Assembly: GCA_024644185.1 (NCBI GenBank)
Contig: JAHELM010000168.1
Coordinates: 1-6,123 of the forward strand
Length of the DNA: 6,123 bases
Direction: 5' to 3'
Source: Rhodospirillales bacterium
GTDB taxonomy: Bacteria > Pseudomonadota > Alphaproteobacteria > UBA8366 > JADFVY01
The notes below the pieces were generated by a model. That model worked only from the letters and a program-made list of their open reading frames with translations. It did no database searches and was not told the DNA's origin. Positions 1 through 5,530 of this stretch are shown piece by piece. Positions within the stretch are counted from its first letter, which is position 1. Each line of letters opens with the position of its first letter. The position numbers and the translations under genes are program-made.

Positions 1-1
1 A

Positions 2-247
2 TTCGTCGTCGTGCCGATCGTCTACATGTCGGGCGTGTTCTTCCCCCTGGACCGCCTGCCTGGCGCACTGCACGTTCTGGCGACATACAATCCGCTCTAT
101 TACGTCATCGACGGCATGCGCTGGGGCCTGATCGGCCGCGCCGGAACCGACCCGCTGGGCGGATTCGCCGTGGTCGTCGCCGCCGACGCGGCGCTGTGGG
201 CGCTGTGCTGGGTCCTGTTCCGCATCGGCTACAAGCTGAAACCCTGA
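2..247 (+). CDS. ABC-2 type transporter permease, C-terminal part (5' end outside window)
   Basis: This is the last 81 codons of a membrane permease of the ABC-2 family, in which a separate ATPase drives export of a lipid, polysaccharide or drug across the inner membrane. The reading frame is open from base 2 and ends at TGA 245-247. It begins in a hydrophobic segment leading into the SGVFFP motif, then NPLYYVIDGMRWGL, both typical of the final periplasmic loop of NodJ/YadH-like permeases. A last membrane segment (around AVVVAADAALWALCWVLF) and a short basic tail follow. The final 73 residues match the end of the next gene without gaps at 42 positions, so the two are tandem paralogues. The ATP-binding subunit is probably upstream, outside the window. 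An in-frame ATG at 11 is internal, because homologous sequence continues upstream of it. The substrate cannot be told from the sequence. Confidence 0.87.
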   Translation, partial: FVVVPIVYMSGVFFPLDRLPGALHVLATYNPLYYVIDGMRWGLIGRAGTDPLGGFAVVVAADAALWALCWVLFRIGYKLKP

Positions 248-251
248 ACCC

Positions 252-1055
252 ATGTCCAGGCCGCCCGCGCCCCGGCGTTTCGGTCGTGTCAACTGGCTTG
301 GCGTCTGGACGGTGTGCCTGCGCGACCTGATGCGCTGCGGCCTGCAGTGGAAGGCCTGCTTTCTGGCGCCGGCGATCCAGACGCTGCTGTTTCTGCTGGT
401 GTTCCAGATGGCGCTTGGCGGCGACGGCGGGGCGGCTCGCGTCGGCGACCTGGATTACCTGGCCTTTCTCGCGCCCGGCCTGCTGGCCTACGCGTTGCTC
501 AAGCGGTCCTTCGAGATCACCGCCTATTCGCTGGTCTTCGACCGGCTGGAGGCGATGATCGACGATATCCTCGGCGCGCCGGTCACGCCGGCGGAGACGG
601 TTTTCGGCTACATGCTGCTGGCGCTGCTCAACGGCGTTCTCACCGGCCTGCCGGCTTTGGTGGCTGTCCTGCCGTTTCTCGCCGGGTCGCCGGCGTCTCT
701 GACCGCGACCCTGTTCTTTGCCGCCGGCGGCGCCCTGACGATGGGGCTGCTGGGCGTGCTGGCCGGGCTGTGGGCGCGAAATTGGGAAGCCATTCATGGC
801 GTCCCCTCATTCGTCCTCACGCCGCTGATCTTCCTGTCCGGCGTGTTTTTCCCCGTGCGGGCGCTGCCCGAACCGCTGCAATTGGCCGCCGCGCTGAACC
901 CGGTTTACTACGTGATCGACGGGATCCGCTGGGGCCTGACCGGGCAGGGCGACGCCGATCCGCTGATCGGGGCCGCCGTCATCGCCCTGACGATCGCGGC
1001 GCTGGGACCGCTGTGCTGGATCCTGTTCCGGCGCGGTTACGGGTTGAAGACCTGA
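252..1055 (+). CDS. ABC-2 type transporter permease
   Basis: This 267-residue inner-membrane permease is a normal length for the ABC-2 family. A basic cytoplasmic N-terminus (about residues 1-34) is followed by roughly six hydrophobic segments near 35-55, 69-83, 117-144, 149-174, 184-202 and 238-260. Between the first and third lie the short cytoplasmic helices (SLVFDRLEAMIDDIL and the following GAPVTP) usual for the family. The LSGVFFP and NPVYYVIDGIRWGL motifs lie near 195-229. It starts four bases after the stop of the preceding paralogue with no strong ribosome site, suggesting translational coupling. The two proteins could act as a heterodimeric channel, or be alternative subunits for one ATPase; this is inference. 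ABC-2 permeases export molecules such as O-antigen, Nod factor or drugs, and nothing here fixes the substrate. Confidence 0.93.
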   Translation: MSRPPAPRRFGRVNWLGVWTVCLRDLMRCGLQWKACFLAPAIQTLLFLLVFQMALGGDGGAARVGDLDYLAFLAPGLLAYALLKRSFEITAYSLVFDRLEAMIDDILGAPVTPAETVFGYMLLALLNGVLTGLPALVAVLPFLAGSPASLTATLFFAAGGALTMGLLGVLAGLWARNWEAIHGVPSFVLTPLIFLSGVFFPVRALPEPLQLAAALNPVYYVIDGIRWGLTGQGDADPLIGAAVIALTIAALGPLCWILFRRGYGLKT

Positions 1056-1072
1056 CGCATTCCTTCGCGGCC

Positions 1073-1096
1073 GTCGCCGAAGGGAAATTCGGCGGC
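1073..1096 (+). terminator. Hairpin after the permease pair, possible terminator
   Basis: CGCCGAA at 1075-1081 and TTCGGCG at 1088-1094 form a perfect 7-bp stem around the 6-base loop GGGAAA. One G-T pair and one G-C pair (1073-1074 with 1095-1096) extend it to 9 bp. It begins 17 bases after the permease stop codon. The nearest run of T (TTTT, 1113-1116) is about 17 bases beyond the stem, too far for a textbook intrinsic terminator. It may instead protect the 3' end of the message. A competing, weaker stem (CCTTC 1062-1066 with GAAGG 1079-1083) overlaps it. Confidence 0.35.
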
Positions 1097-1120
1097 ATTC
1101 CGCGTTCCCCGATTTTAATG

Positions 1121-1143
1121 AAATATTTTCGTTAATATTTTCG
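1121..1143. repeat. AT-rich palindrome with overlapping direct repeat upstream of the small-gene pair
   Basis: AAATATT (1121-1127) and AATATTT (1134-1140) are perfect inverted repeats separated by six bases. The same bases also contain a direct repeat, AATATTTTCG at 1122-1131 and again at 1134-1143, a period of 12 bases. The patch (about 1111-1167) is strikingly AT-rich against the high-GC surroundings. It lies 58-80 bases before the ATG of the first small gene, so it may be an operator or the promoter region. A TAATAT hexamer (1133-1138) resembles a -10 box, but no matching -35 box is present. Confidence 0.4.
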
Positions 1144-1200
1144 AAGGGTTTTTGGTGTGAAATTACCTCAAGTTCGCGGAAATCTTGCGTGGAGAGAGCA

Positions 1201-1347
1201 ATGGTTGAAGCTCAAGCCTGTCGGGATATCGGCATCGTGTGGATGCGGCGCCTTGCGTTCTGTTTTGTCGGCGTGACCAGCGCGACGGGAACCCTGGTGC
1301 TTGCATTGGCCACCGTTCTGCTCATCAGCGGCGTGTTGCAGTGGTGA
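1201..1347 (+). CDS. Small single-span membrane protein, 48 residues, copy 1
   Basis: This short open reading frame of 48 codons starts with ATG and ends with TGA. A good Shine-Dalgarno sequence (GGAGAG, 1191-1196) sits four bases before the start. The predicted protein has a polar N-terminal third (residues 1-17, ending in the positively charged MRR) and one long hydrophobic segment (about 18-46), and ends in LLISGVLQW. By the positive-inside rule the N-terminus should be cytoplasmic and the C-terminus periplasmic. The next small gene encodes a protein of exactly the same length with 16 of 48 identical positions without gaps, including the SGVL-x-W ending, which strongly supports real coding. 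I do not recognise the family. No catalytic motif is visible; a regulatory or accessory role in a membrane complex is only a guess. Confidence 0.68.
   Translation: MVEAQACRDIGIVWMRRLAFCFVGVTSATGTLVLALATVLLISGVLQW
1326..1345 (+). repeat. Direct repeat at the 3' end of small gene 1 (pairs with 1541-1560)
   Basis: These 20 bases, reading CAGCGGCGTG then TTGCAGTGGT, match 1541-1560 at 18 of 20 positions. They encode the SGVL(Q/E)W ending of the two small proteins. The two mismatches are one silent change in a leucine codon and one Gln/Glu change. The repeat marks the pair as products of duplication with a conserved C-terminus. Confidence 0.75.
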
Positions 1348-1415
1348 CGGAAAGAAAACGACAGCGCCGACCGGTGTTTTCGGTTATACTGGCCATGCTG
1401 ACTGGGGAGGAAAGC

Positions 1416-1562
1416 ATGGGTGGTCTGGTGCTGGACCGCGCGCGGATGGGCGCGCTGGGTCGTCTGCTTGCCCTTTATTTCGCGGGCGCGGTTACCACCG
1501 CGCTGACGGTATTGCTGGTAATCGCGGTATTGTTGATGGCCAGCGGCGTGCTGGAGTGGTAG
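1416..1562 (+). CDS. Small single-span membrane protein, 48 residues, copy 2
   Basis: This 48-codon gene starts with ATG and ends with TAG, 68 bases downstream of its paralogue. The Shine-Dalgarno sequence GGGGAGG (1404-1410) is strong and lies five bases before the ATG. An in-frame ATG at 1239 would give 107 residues, but that start lies inside copy 1 in another frame, lacks a ribosome site, and adds a non-hydrophobic, arginine-rich stretch with no counterpart in copy 1; 1416 is therefore preferred. The protein has a short N-terminus with three arginines (residues 8, 10 and 16), a hydrophobic segment from about 17 to 46, and ends in LLMASGVLEW. Length, topology and C-terminal motif match copy 1. 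The family is not recognised. The two may form a hetero-oligomer in the inner membrane; this is inference from their pairing alone. Confidence 0.72.
   Translation: MGGLVLDRARMGALGRLLALYFAGAVTTALTVLLVIAVLLMASGVLEW
1541..1560 (+). repeat. Direct repeat at the 3' end of small gene 2 (pairs with 1326-1345)
   Basis: CAGCGGCGTG followed by CTGGAGTGGT is the second copy of the repeat described at 1326-1345, with 18 of 20 bases identical. It encodes the SGVLEW ending just before the TAG stop. Confidence 0.75.
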
Positions 1563-1629
1563 CCCGCGCGGCATGAACCCGTTGCCGGACGGCGCGGCCC
1601 CGGTTTAGGCTCGGGCCTGCCGGCTGTGA

Positions 1630-1737
1630 GCTTTCGACATCACCGACACCGCCGCATTCTTCAACTATACCAATCGTATGGCGCATGGCCTCGACATGAT
1701 GCCGAACCCCGAATACCACGCCATGGATCGCGGCTGA
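1630..1737 (+). pseudogene. C-terminal remnant of an AhpD/carboxymuconolactone-decarboxylase-like gene
   Basis: Thirty-five codons ending at TGA 1735-1737 read AFDITDTAAFFNYTNRMAHG and then LDMMPNPEYHAMDRG. The FFNYTNRMAHGLDMMPNPEYH pattern is typical of the C-terminal helix and tail of peroxidase-related enzymes of the alkylhydroperoxidase AhpD/carboxymuconolactone decarboxylase superfamily. Those proteins are usually about 150-200 residues and carry a CxxC or related active site in the part that is missing here. The frame is closed upstream by TGA at 1627-1629, no start codon or ribosome site precedes the fragment, and the other frames upstream show no convincing continuation. This is therefore most likely the residue of a 5' deletion. 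Codon choice (mostly G or C in third positions) fits a formerly native gene. The family call is from memory of the motif. Confidence 0.58.
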
Positions 1738-1757
1738 CGGTTCGCCGGGCGCGGCCG

Positions 1758-1786
1758 TTGACAGGCCGGGAGCAAATCCCGATACT
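1758..1786 (+). promoter_or_regulatory. Sigma-70-type promoter for argD-argF-hslO
   Basis: A perfect -35 hexamer TTGACA (1758-1763) is separated by exactly 17 bases from GATACT (1781-1786), which matches the TATAAT consensus at four of six positions. Transcription would start near 1792-1794 and give a leader of about 50 bases before the GTG start of argD. No ArgR-like operator is obvious across the promoter, so how the operon responds to arginine is not shown by the sequence. Confidence 0.68.
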
Positions 1787-1843
1787 CCGCGGCTTCCGTT
1801 GAGTTTTGGTCATTTTCCTGATGCCCCGGGAGGGGGTTCGCCC

Positions 1844-3022
1844 GTGATTCCGACGCTGATGCCGACCTATGGCCGTTCCGACATCGCCTTCGAGCGGGGA
1901 GAGGGCGTGTATCTGTACGCCACGGACGGGCGCCGATACCTGGATTTCGCCGCCGGCATCGCGGTGAACAGCCTGGGGCATGCGCATCCGCATCTGGTCA
2001 AGGCGTTGCAGGATCAGGCCGCCCGGCTGTGGCATACGTCCAACATGTACACGATTCCCGAGCAGCAGCGCCTGGCCGACCGGCTGGTCGGCGCCAGCTT
2101 CGCCGACACCGTGTTCTTCTGCAATTCCGGCGTCGAGGCGATCGAGGGCGGCATCAAGCTGTGCCGACGCTATCACCATGCCGGCGGCAATCCCGGGAAA
2201 TGGCGCATCGTCACGTTCGACGGCGCGTTCCACGGGCGCAGCCTGGCGGCGCTGGCGGCGGCCAACAACCCGAAATACCTCGACGGGTTCGGCCCCAAGG
2301 TCGACGGCTTCGACCAGGTGGCGTTCAACAACATGAACGAGGTGCGCAACGCCATCGGCGACGATACCGCGGCGATCCTGATCGAGCCGGTGCAGGGCGA
2401 GGGCGGCATCCGCACCGCCGACATCGAGTTCATGAGGGCCTTGCGCAAGGTCTGCGACGAGTTCGGCCTGCTGCTGTTCCTCGACGAGGTCCAGTGCGGC
2501 ATGGGGCGTACAGGCAAGCTTTTCGCCCATGAATGGGCCGACATCAGGCCGGATGTCGTGGCCTCGGCCAAGGGGATCGGCTCGGGCTTTCCGCTGGGCG
2601 CCATCCTGGCGACAGAAGACGCCGCGCGCGGCATGAAGCCGGGTGTACACGGCACCACCTATGGCGGCAACCAGCTGGCCATGACGGTCGGCAATGCGGT
2701 GATGGACGTGATGCTGGCGGGCGGCTTCATGGAGCATGTGCGGGAGATGGGCGAATCCCTGCGCGGGCGGCTGGAGGCGATCGTCCGGATGTTCCCGGAA
2801 ATCTTCAAGGGCGTGCGCGGGGCGGGGTTGATCCTGGGCCTGGAATGCGTGCCGACGGTGGCCGATCTGGTGGGTGTGCTGCGCGGGCAAGGCCTTCTGA
2901 CCGTGCCGGCGGGCGAGAACGTGATGCGCATCCTGCCGCCGCTGATCGTCCAACAAACGCATATTGACGAGGCGGCCAGGATTCTGGAGACGGTCGCCGC
3001 GAACTGGAAGTCGAAGTCATGA
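1844..3022 (+). CDS. argD: Acetylornithine aminotransferase
   Basis: ArgD is a cytoplasmic pyridoxal-phosphate enzyme that transfers an amino group from glutamate to N-acetylglutamate 5-semialdehyde, giving N-acetylornithine in arginine synthesis. The 392-residue protein has the class-III aminotransferase layout: N-terminal MPTYGRSDIAFERGEG, the cofactor-phosphate loop CNSGVEAIEGG, LIEPVQGEGG, the cofactor-binding aspartate in LDEVQCGMGRTG (D214), and the Schiff-base lysine in SAKGIGSGFPLGA (K243). The chosen start is GTG 1844, because GGGAGGGGG (1828-1836) lies seven bases upstream and the protein then begins with the usual IPTLMPTY. The in-frame TTG at 1799 would add 15 unconserved residues and lies almost on the predicted transcription start. 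The stop overlaps the argF start (ATGA). Some homologues also act as succinyldiaminopimelate aminotransferase (DapC); pairing with argF favours the arginine role. Confidence 0.96.
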   Translation: MIPTLMPTYGRSDIAFERGEGVYLYATDGRRYLDFAAGIAVNSLGHAHPHLVKALQDQAARLWHTSNMYTIPEQQRLADRLVGASFADTVFFCNSGVEAIEGGIKLCRRYHHAGGNPGKWRIVTFDGAFHGRSLAALAAANNPKYLDGFGPKVDGFDQVAFNNMNEVRNAIGDDTAAILIEPVQGEGGIRTADIEFMRALRKVCDEFGLLLFLDEVQCGMGRTGKLFAHEWADIRPDVVASAKGIGSGFPLGAILATEDAARGMKPGVHGTTYGGNQLAMTVGNAVMDVMLAGGFMEHVREMGESLRGRLEAIVRMFPEIFKGVRGAGLILGLECVPTVADLVGVLRGQGLLTVPAGENVMRILPPLIVQQTHIDEAARILETVAANWKSKS

Positions 3023-3924
3023 CCGGGCCAAGGCATTTTCTCGACCTCGACCGCGTTTCCAGGGACGAGCTTCGCCGCATCCTCGATCTCGGCCACGGCT
3101 TCAAGGCAGGCCGCGCCGCCGAGCCTCGGCCGCTGGCCGGGCGCACGCTGGCGCTGATCTTCGAGAAGGCATCGACCCGCACGCGCGTCAGCTTCGAGGT
3201 CGGGATGCGCCAGCTCGGCGGCGACGTCGTGGTGCTGAGCCATACCGACATGCAGCTTGGCCGGGGCGAAAGCGTGGCCGATACCGCGCGCGTGCTGTCG
3301 CGCTATGTCGATGCCATCATGATCCGCACCGACCGGCCGGAAAAACTGGCCGAACTGGCGGAACACGCCACCGTGCCGGTGATCAACGGGCTGACCGACC
3401 GCTCGCATCCCTGCCAGGTGATGGCCGACATCATGACCTTCGAGGAGAAGAAGGGCGATATCGCCGGCCGCAAGGTGGCCTGGTGCGGCGACGGCAACAA
3501 CATGGCGACAAGCTGGATTCAAGCGGCGGCCCGGTTCGGATTCGAGCTGCGCCTGGCCTGCCCGGAACAGCTGGCCCCGCCGCCCGAAGTCGTGGCCTGG
3601 GCGCGCGCGCAGGGGGCGAGGATTGCCGTCACCGCCGATCCGGACGCCGCCGTCGCCGGGGTCGACTGTGTCGTCACCGATACCTGGGTGTCGATGGGCG
3701 ACAAGGATGCCGGGCGCCGCCACAACCTTCTGAAACCCTTCCAGGTAGACGAGCGGCTGATGGCCAGGGCGGCGCCCGACGCGATCTTCATGCATTGCCT
3801 GCCGGCCCATCGCGGCGAGGAGATGACGGCCGCCGTGATCGACGGGCCGCAATCGGTGGTCTGGGACGAGGCGGAAAACCGCCTGCATGCGCAGAAGGGC
3901 GTTCTGGCATGGTGCCTGGCGTGA
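3019..3924 (+). CDS. argF: Ornithine carbamoyltransferase (anabolic)
   Basis: ArgF joins carbamoyl phosphate to ornithine to form citrulline in the cytoplasm, the step before argininosuccinate synthesis. At 301 residues it has the family's normal length and all key motifs: the carbamoyl-phosphate site S52-T-R-T-R56, HPCQ at 130-133, the GDGNN turn at 157-161, the ornithine-closing SMG loop at 225-227 in DTWVSMGDK, and HCLP at 259-262 with the catalytic cysteine C260. The start codon overlaps the argD stop as ATGA, indicating translational coupling in one operon. Its 3' end overlaps the start of hslO. The symbol argF rather than arcB follows from the biosynthetic neighbour argD and the absence of arginine deiminase genes in view. 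Confidence 0.98.
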   Translation: MTGPRHFLDLDRVSRDELRRILDLGHGFKAGRAAEPRPLAGRTLALIFEKASTRTRVSFEVGMRQLGGDVVVLSHTDMQLGRGESVADTARVLSRYVDAIMIRTDRPEKLAELAEHATVPVINGLTDRSHPCQVMADIMTFEEKKGDIAGRKVAWCGDGNNMATSWIQAAARFGFELRLACPEQLAPPPEVVAWARAQGARIAVTADPDAAVAGVDCVVTDTWVSMGDKDAGRRHNLLKPFQVDERLMARAAPDAIFMHCLPAHRGEEMTAAVIDGPQSVVWDEAENRLHAQKGVLAWCLA

Positions 3925-4835
3925 CCGGCATGCCCGTGGATGTGGCCGCCGGCGATCTGGTCCAGCCCTTCCAGGTGGAGGCGCCGGGCTTGCGCGGCCG
4001 CCTGGTGCGGCTGGGGCCCGCTGTCGACACCATCCTGACCCGGCACGATTATCCGGCGCCGGTGGCGCGGTTGCTGGCCGAAGCGCTGGCGCTGGCCGCC
4101 GCGCTGGCCGGGGCGCTGAAATACGAAGGCGTGTTCACCCTGCAGATCAAGGGCGAAGGGCCGGTAAAGATGCTGGTTGCCGATATCACCAGCGCCGGCA
4201 AGCTTCGCGGCTATGCGGAAATCACGGGCGACCTGCCCGATGCCGCGGCGATCGAGGCGGCGCCGGTGCCGCGACTGTGCGGCAAGGGTTTTCTGGCCTT
4301 CACCGTCGACCAGGGCGAACATACCGAGCGGTATCAGGGTATCGTCGAGCTGGATGGCGCCACGCTGGGCGACTGCATCCACCATTATTTTGTTCAGTCG
4401 GAACAGTTTTCCGCCGCCGTTCGGCTGGCCACCCGGCAGGATTCCAGTGGCGCGTGGCGGGCCGGCGCCCTGATGCTGCAGCGATTGCCCGACCACGAGG
4501 CGATCATCGCCCGCGAGGAGCGCGACGAGTCCTGGCGGCGCGCGGTGATCCTGATGAACAGCGCGCGCGATGCGGAAATTCTGGATTTCGCCCTGACACC
4601 GACGGATTTGCTGTATCGGCTGTTCCACGAGGACGGGGTGCGCATTTTTGCGCCGCACGGACTGGCCTTCGGCTGCCGCTGTTCGCGCGACCGCGCGGCG
4701 CGCATCCTGTCGTCCCTGCCCCGTGCCGAGGTCGTGGATCTGACCGTCGACGGCCAGGTCACCGTGACCTGCCAGTTCTGCAACACGACGCAGGCCTTCG
4801 ACGAGACGCAGATCGCGGCCCTCTACGAGGCTTGA
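3909..4835 (+). CDS. hslO: Hsp33 redox-regulated molecular chaperone
   Basis: Hsp33 is a cytoplasmic holdase that binds unfolding proteins when oxidative stress releases zinc from its cysteine centre. The 308-residue product begins the conserved domain at DLVQPFQVEAPGLRGRLVRLG and keeps GALKYEGVFTLQ-IKGEGP, SAGKLRGYAE, the YQGIVEL and IHHYFVQSEQ motifs, and the C-terminal switch with C256-x-C258 and C288-x-x-C291. All four zinc ligands are present, so redox switching should be intact. ATG 3909 is chosen because AAGGG (3895-3899) lies nine bases upstream; it overlaps argF by 16 bases. ATG 3930 (301 residues) is a possible alternative, starting just after the argF stop. Co-transcription with argD-argF is expected from the overlaps and the lack of any promoter between them. 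Confidence 0.96.
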   Translation: MVPGVTGMPVDVAAGDLVQPFQVEAPGLRGRLVRLGPAVDTILTRHDYPAPVARLLAEALALAAALAGALKYEGVFTLQIKGEGPVKMLVADITSAGKLRGYAEITGDLPDAAAIEAAPVPRLCGKGFLAFTVDQGEHTERYQGIVELDGATLGDCIHHYFVQSEQFSAAVRLATRQDSSGAWRAGALMLQRLPDHEAIIAREERDESWRRAVILMNSARDAEILDFALTPTDLLYRLFHEDGVRIFAPHGLAFGCRCSRDRAARILSSLPRAEVVDLTVDGQVTVTCQFCNTTQAFDETQIAALYEA

Positions 4836-4861
4836 TGCCGCGGCGCCGGAGCCGGTATGCT
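4832..4861 (+). promoter_or_regulatory. Possible promoter for the lipoprotein gene
   Basis: TTGATG (4832-4837) and TATGCT (4856-4861) each match the sigma-70 consensus at four of six positions and are 18 bases apart. They span the hslO stop codon and lie 33 bases before the lipoprotein start. In a GC-rich genome such a match is suggestive only; read-through from hslO is the alternative. Confidence 0.33.
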
Positions 4862-4894
4862 CTCTCGACTTGTCCAAGGGAAGGGAAGAACACG

Positions 4895-5482
4895 ATGCGT
4901 CGTCCGGTCTCTCTGTTCGTGCTTGCCGTCGCCGCGATTGGCTTGGCCGCCTGTCCGCCGCCGCCCCCGCTGCCGACTTATGGGGAAATCACCTTCAGCC
5001 ACCTGCCCCCGATCGAAGTGAATGTCGCCGAGATCCGGATCGAGGTTCCCTACCAGGAACCGCTGGCCGCGCCGCATGTGGGCGAAAGCTTCCCCGTGCC
5101 GCCGACCCGCGCCGCCCGCCGCTGGGCCGAGGACCGGCTGCGCGCCGTCGGCGATCGCGGCGTGCTGGTCATTACCATCCGCGAGGCGGGCGCCGTCGAG
5201 ACGGAACTGGAGCAGGCCGGCGGCTTGACGGGCGCCTTCACCAAGCAGCAGGCGCAGAAATACGAGGCGACGATTTCGATCACCGCCGAGGCCACCGACC
5301 CGGTCGGACCGCGCGTTGGGAACTCCTCGGCCACCGTCCGCCGCAGCGTCACCGTGCGCGAGGACGCCGATATCAACGAGCGCGAGGACATCTGGTACAA
5401 GCTGACGCAGGACGTCATGGCGGACTTGAACACCGCCATGGAGGCCGAAATGCGCCGGTCGCTGGCCAGCTTCCTGCGCTGA
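4895..5482 (+). CDS. Uncharacterised lipoprotein
   Basis: This 195-residue protein has a classical lipoprotein signal peptide: MRR, a hydrophobic core (residues 5-17) and the lipobox LAAC with the lipid-bearing cysteine at 20. The residue after it is proline, not aspartate, which argues against inner-membrane retention and for an outer-membrane anchor, facing the periplasm, although the rule is less certain outside enterobacteria. A proline-rich linker (21-27) follows. The mature part has a FPVPPTRAARRWAEDRLRA stretch (66-84), a likely beta strand GVLVITI (89-95), then a second strand region EATISIT (124-130), and a charged helical C-terminus (160-195). A strong purine-rich ribosome site (AAGGGAAG, 4881-4888) supports ATG 4895. 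I recognise no enzyme motif. It starts 59 bases after hslO. Confidence 0.9.
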   Translation: MRRPVSLFVLAVAAIGLAACPPPPPLPTYGEITFSHLPPIEVNVAEIRIEVPYQEPLAAPHVGESFPVPPTRAARRWAEDRLRAVGDRGVLVITIREAGAVETELEQAGGLTGAFTKQQAQKYEATISITAEATDPVGPRVGNSSATVRRSVTVREDADINEREDIWYKLTQDVMADLNTAMEAEMRRSLASFLR

Positions 5483-5530
5483 GACCGCGACCCGGCGGGA
5501 TCGGCGGACGGGACGGGCGGCGGAAATCCG

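Noticed and set aside
1362..1390. TATACT (1385-1390) between the two small genes as a promoter for copy 2
   Set aside because: The hexamer is a good -10 match, but the sequence 17 bases upstream (CAGCGC) does not resemble a -35 box, and the 68-base gap allows read-through from copy 1.
1239..1562. A 107-residue reading frame beginning at ATG 1239
   Set aside because: Its first 59 codons overlap small gene 1 in another frame, have no ribosome site and are arginine-rich; the start at 1416 has a strong Shine-Dalgarno and gives exact length match with the paralogue.
1661..2962. Long reverse-strand frame (433 codons) opposite argD
   Set aside because: Its sequence is rich in His, Arg and Gln with no recognisable domain, typical of antisense reading of a GC-rich gene; the + strand encodes an unmistakable ArgD.
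3519..4877. Long reverse-strand frame (452 codons) opposite argF and hslO
   Set aside because: It is a mirror of two well-supported genes in GC-rich DNA and shows no domain or start signal.
3887..4894. The long upstream extension of the lipoprotein frame (start at 3887)
   Set aside because: The extension runs through hslO in the wrong frame and is arginine-rich; the signal peptide and ribosome site place the start at 4895.
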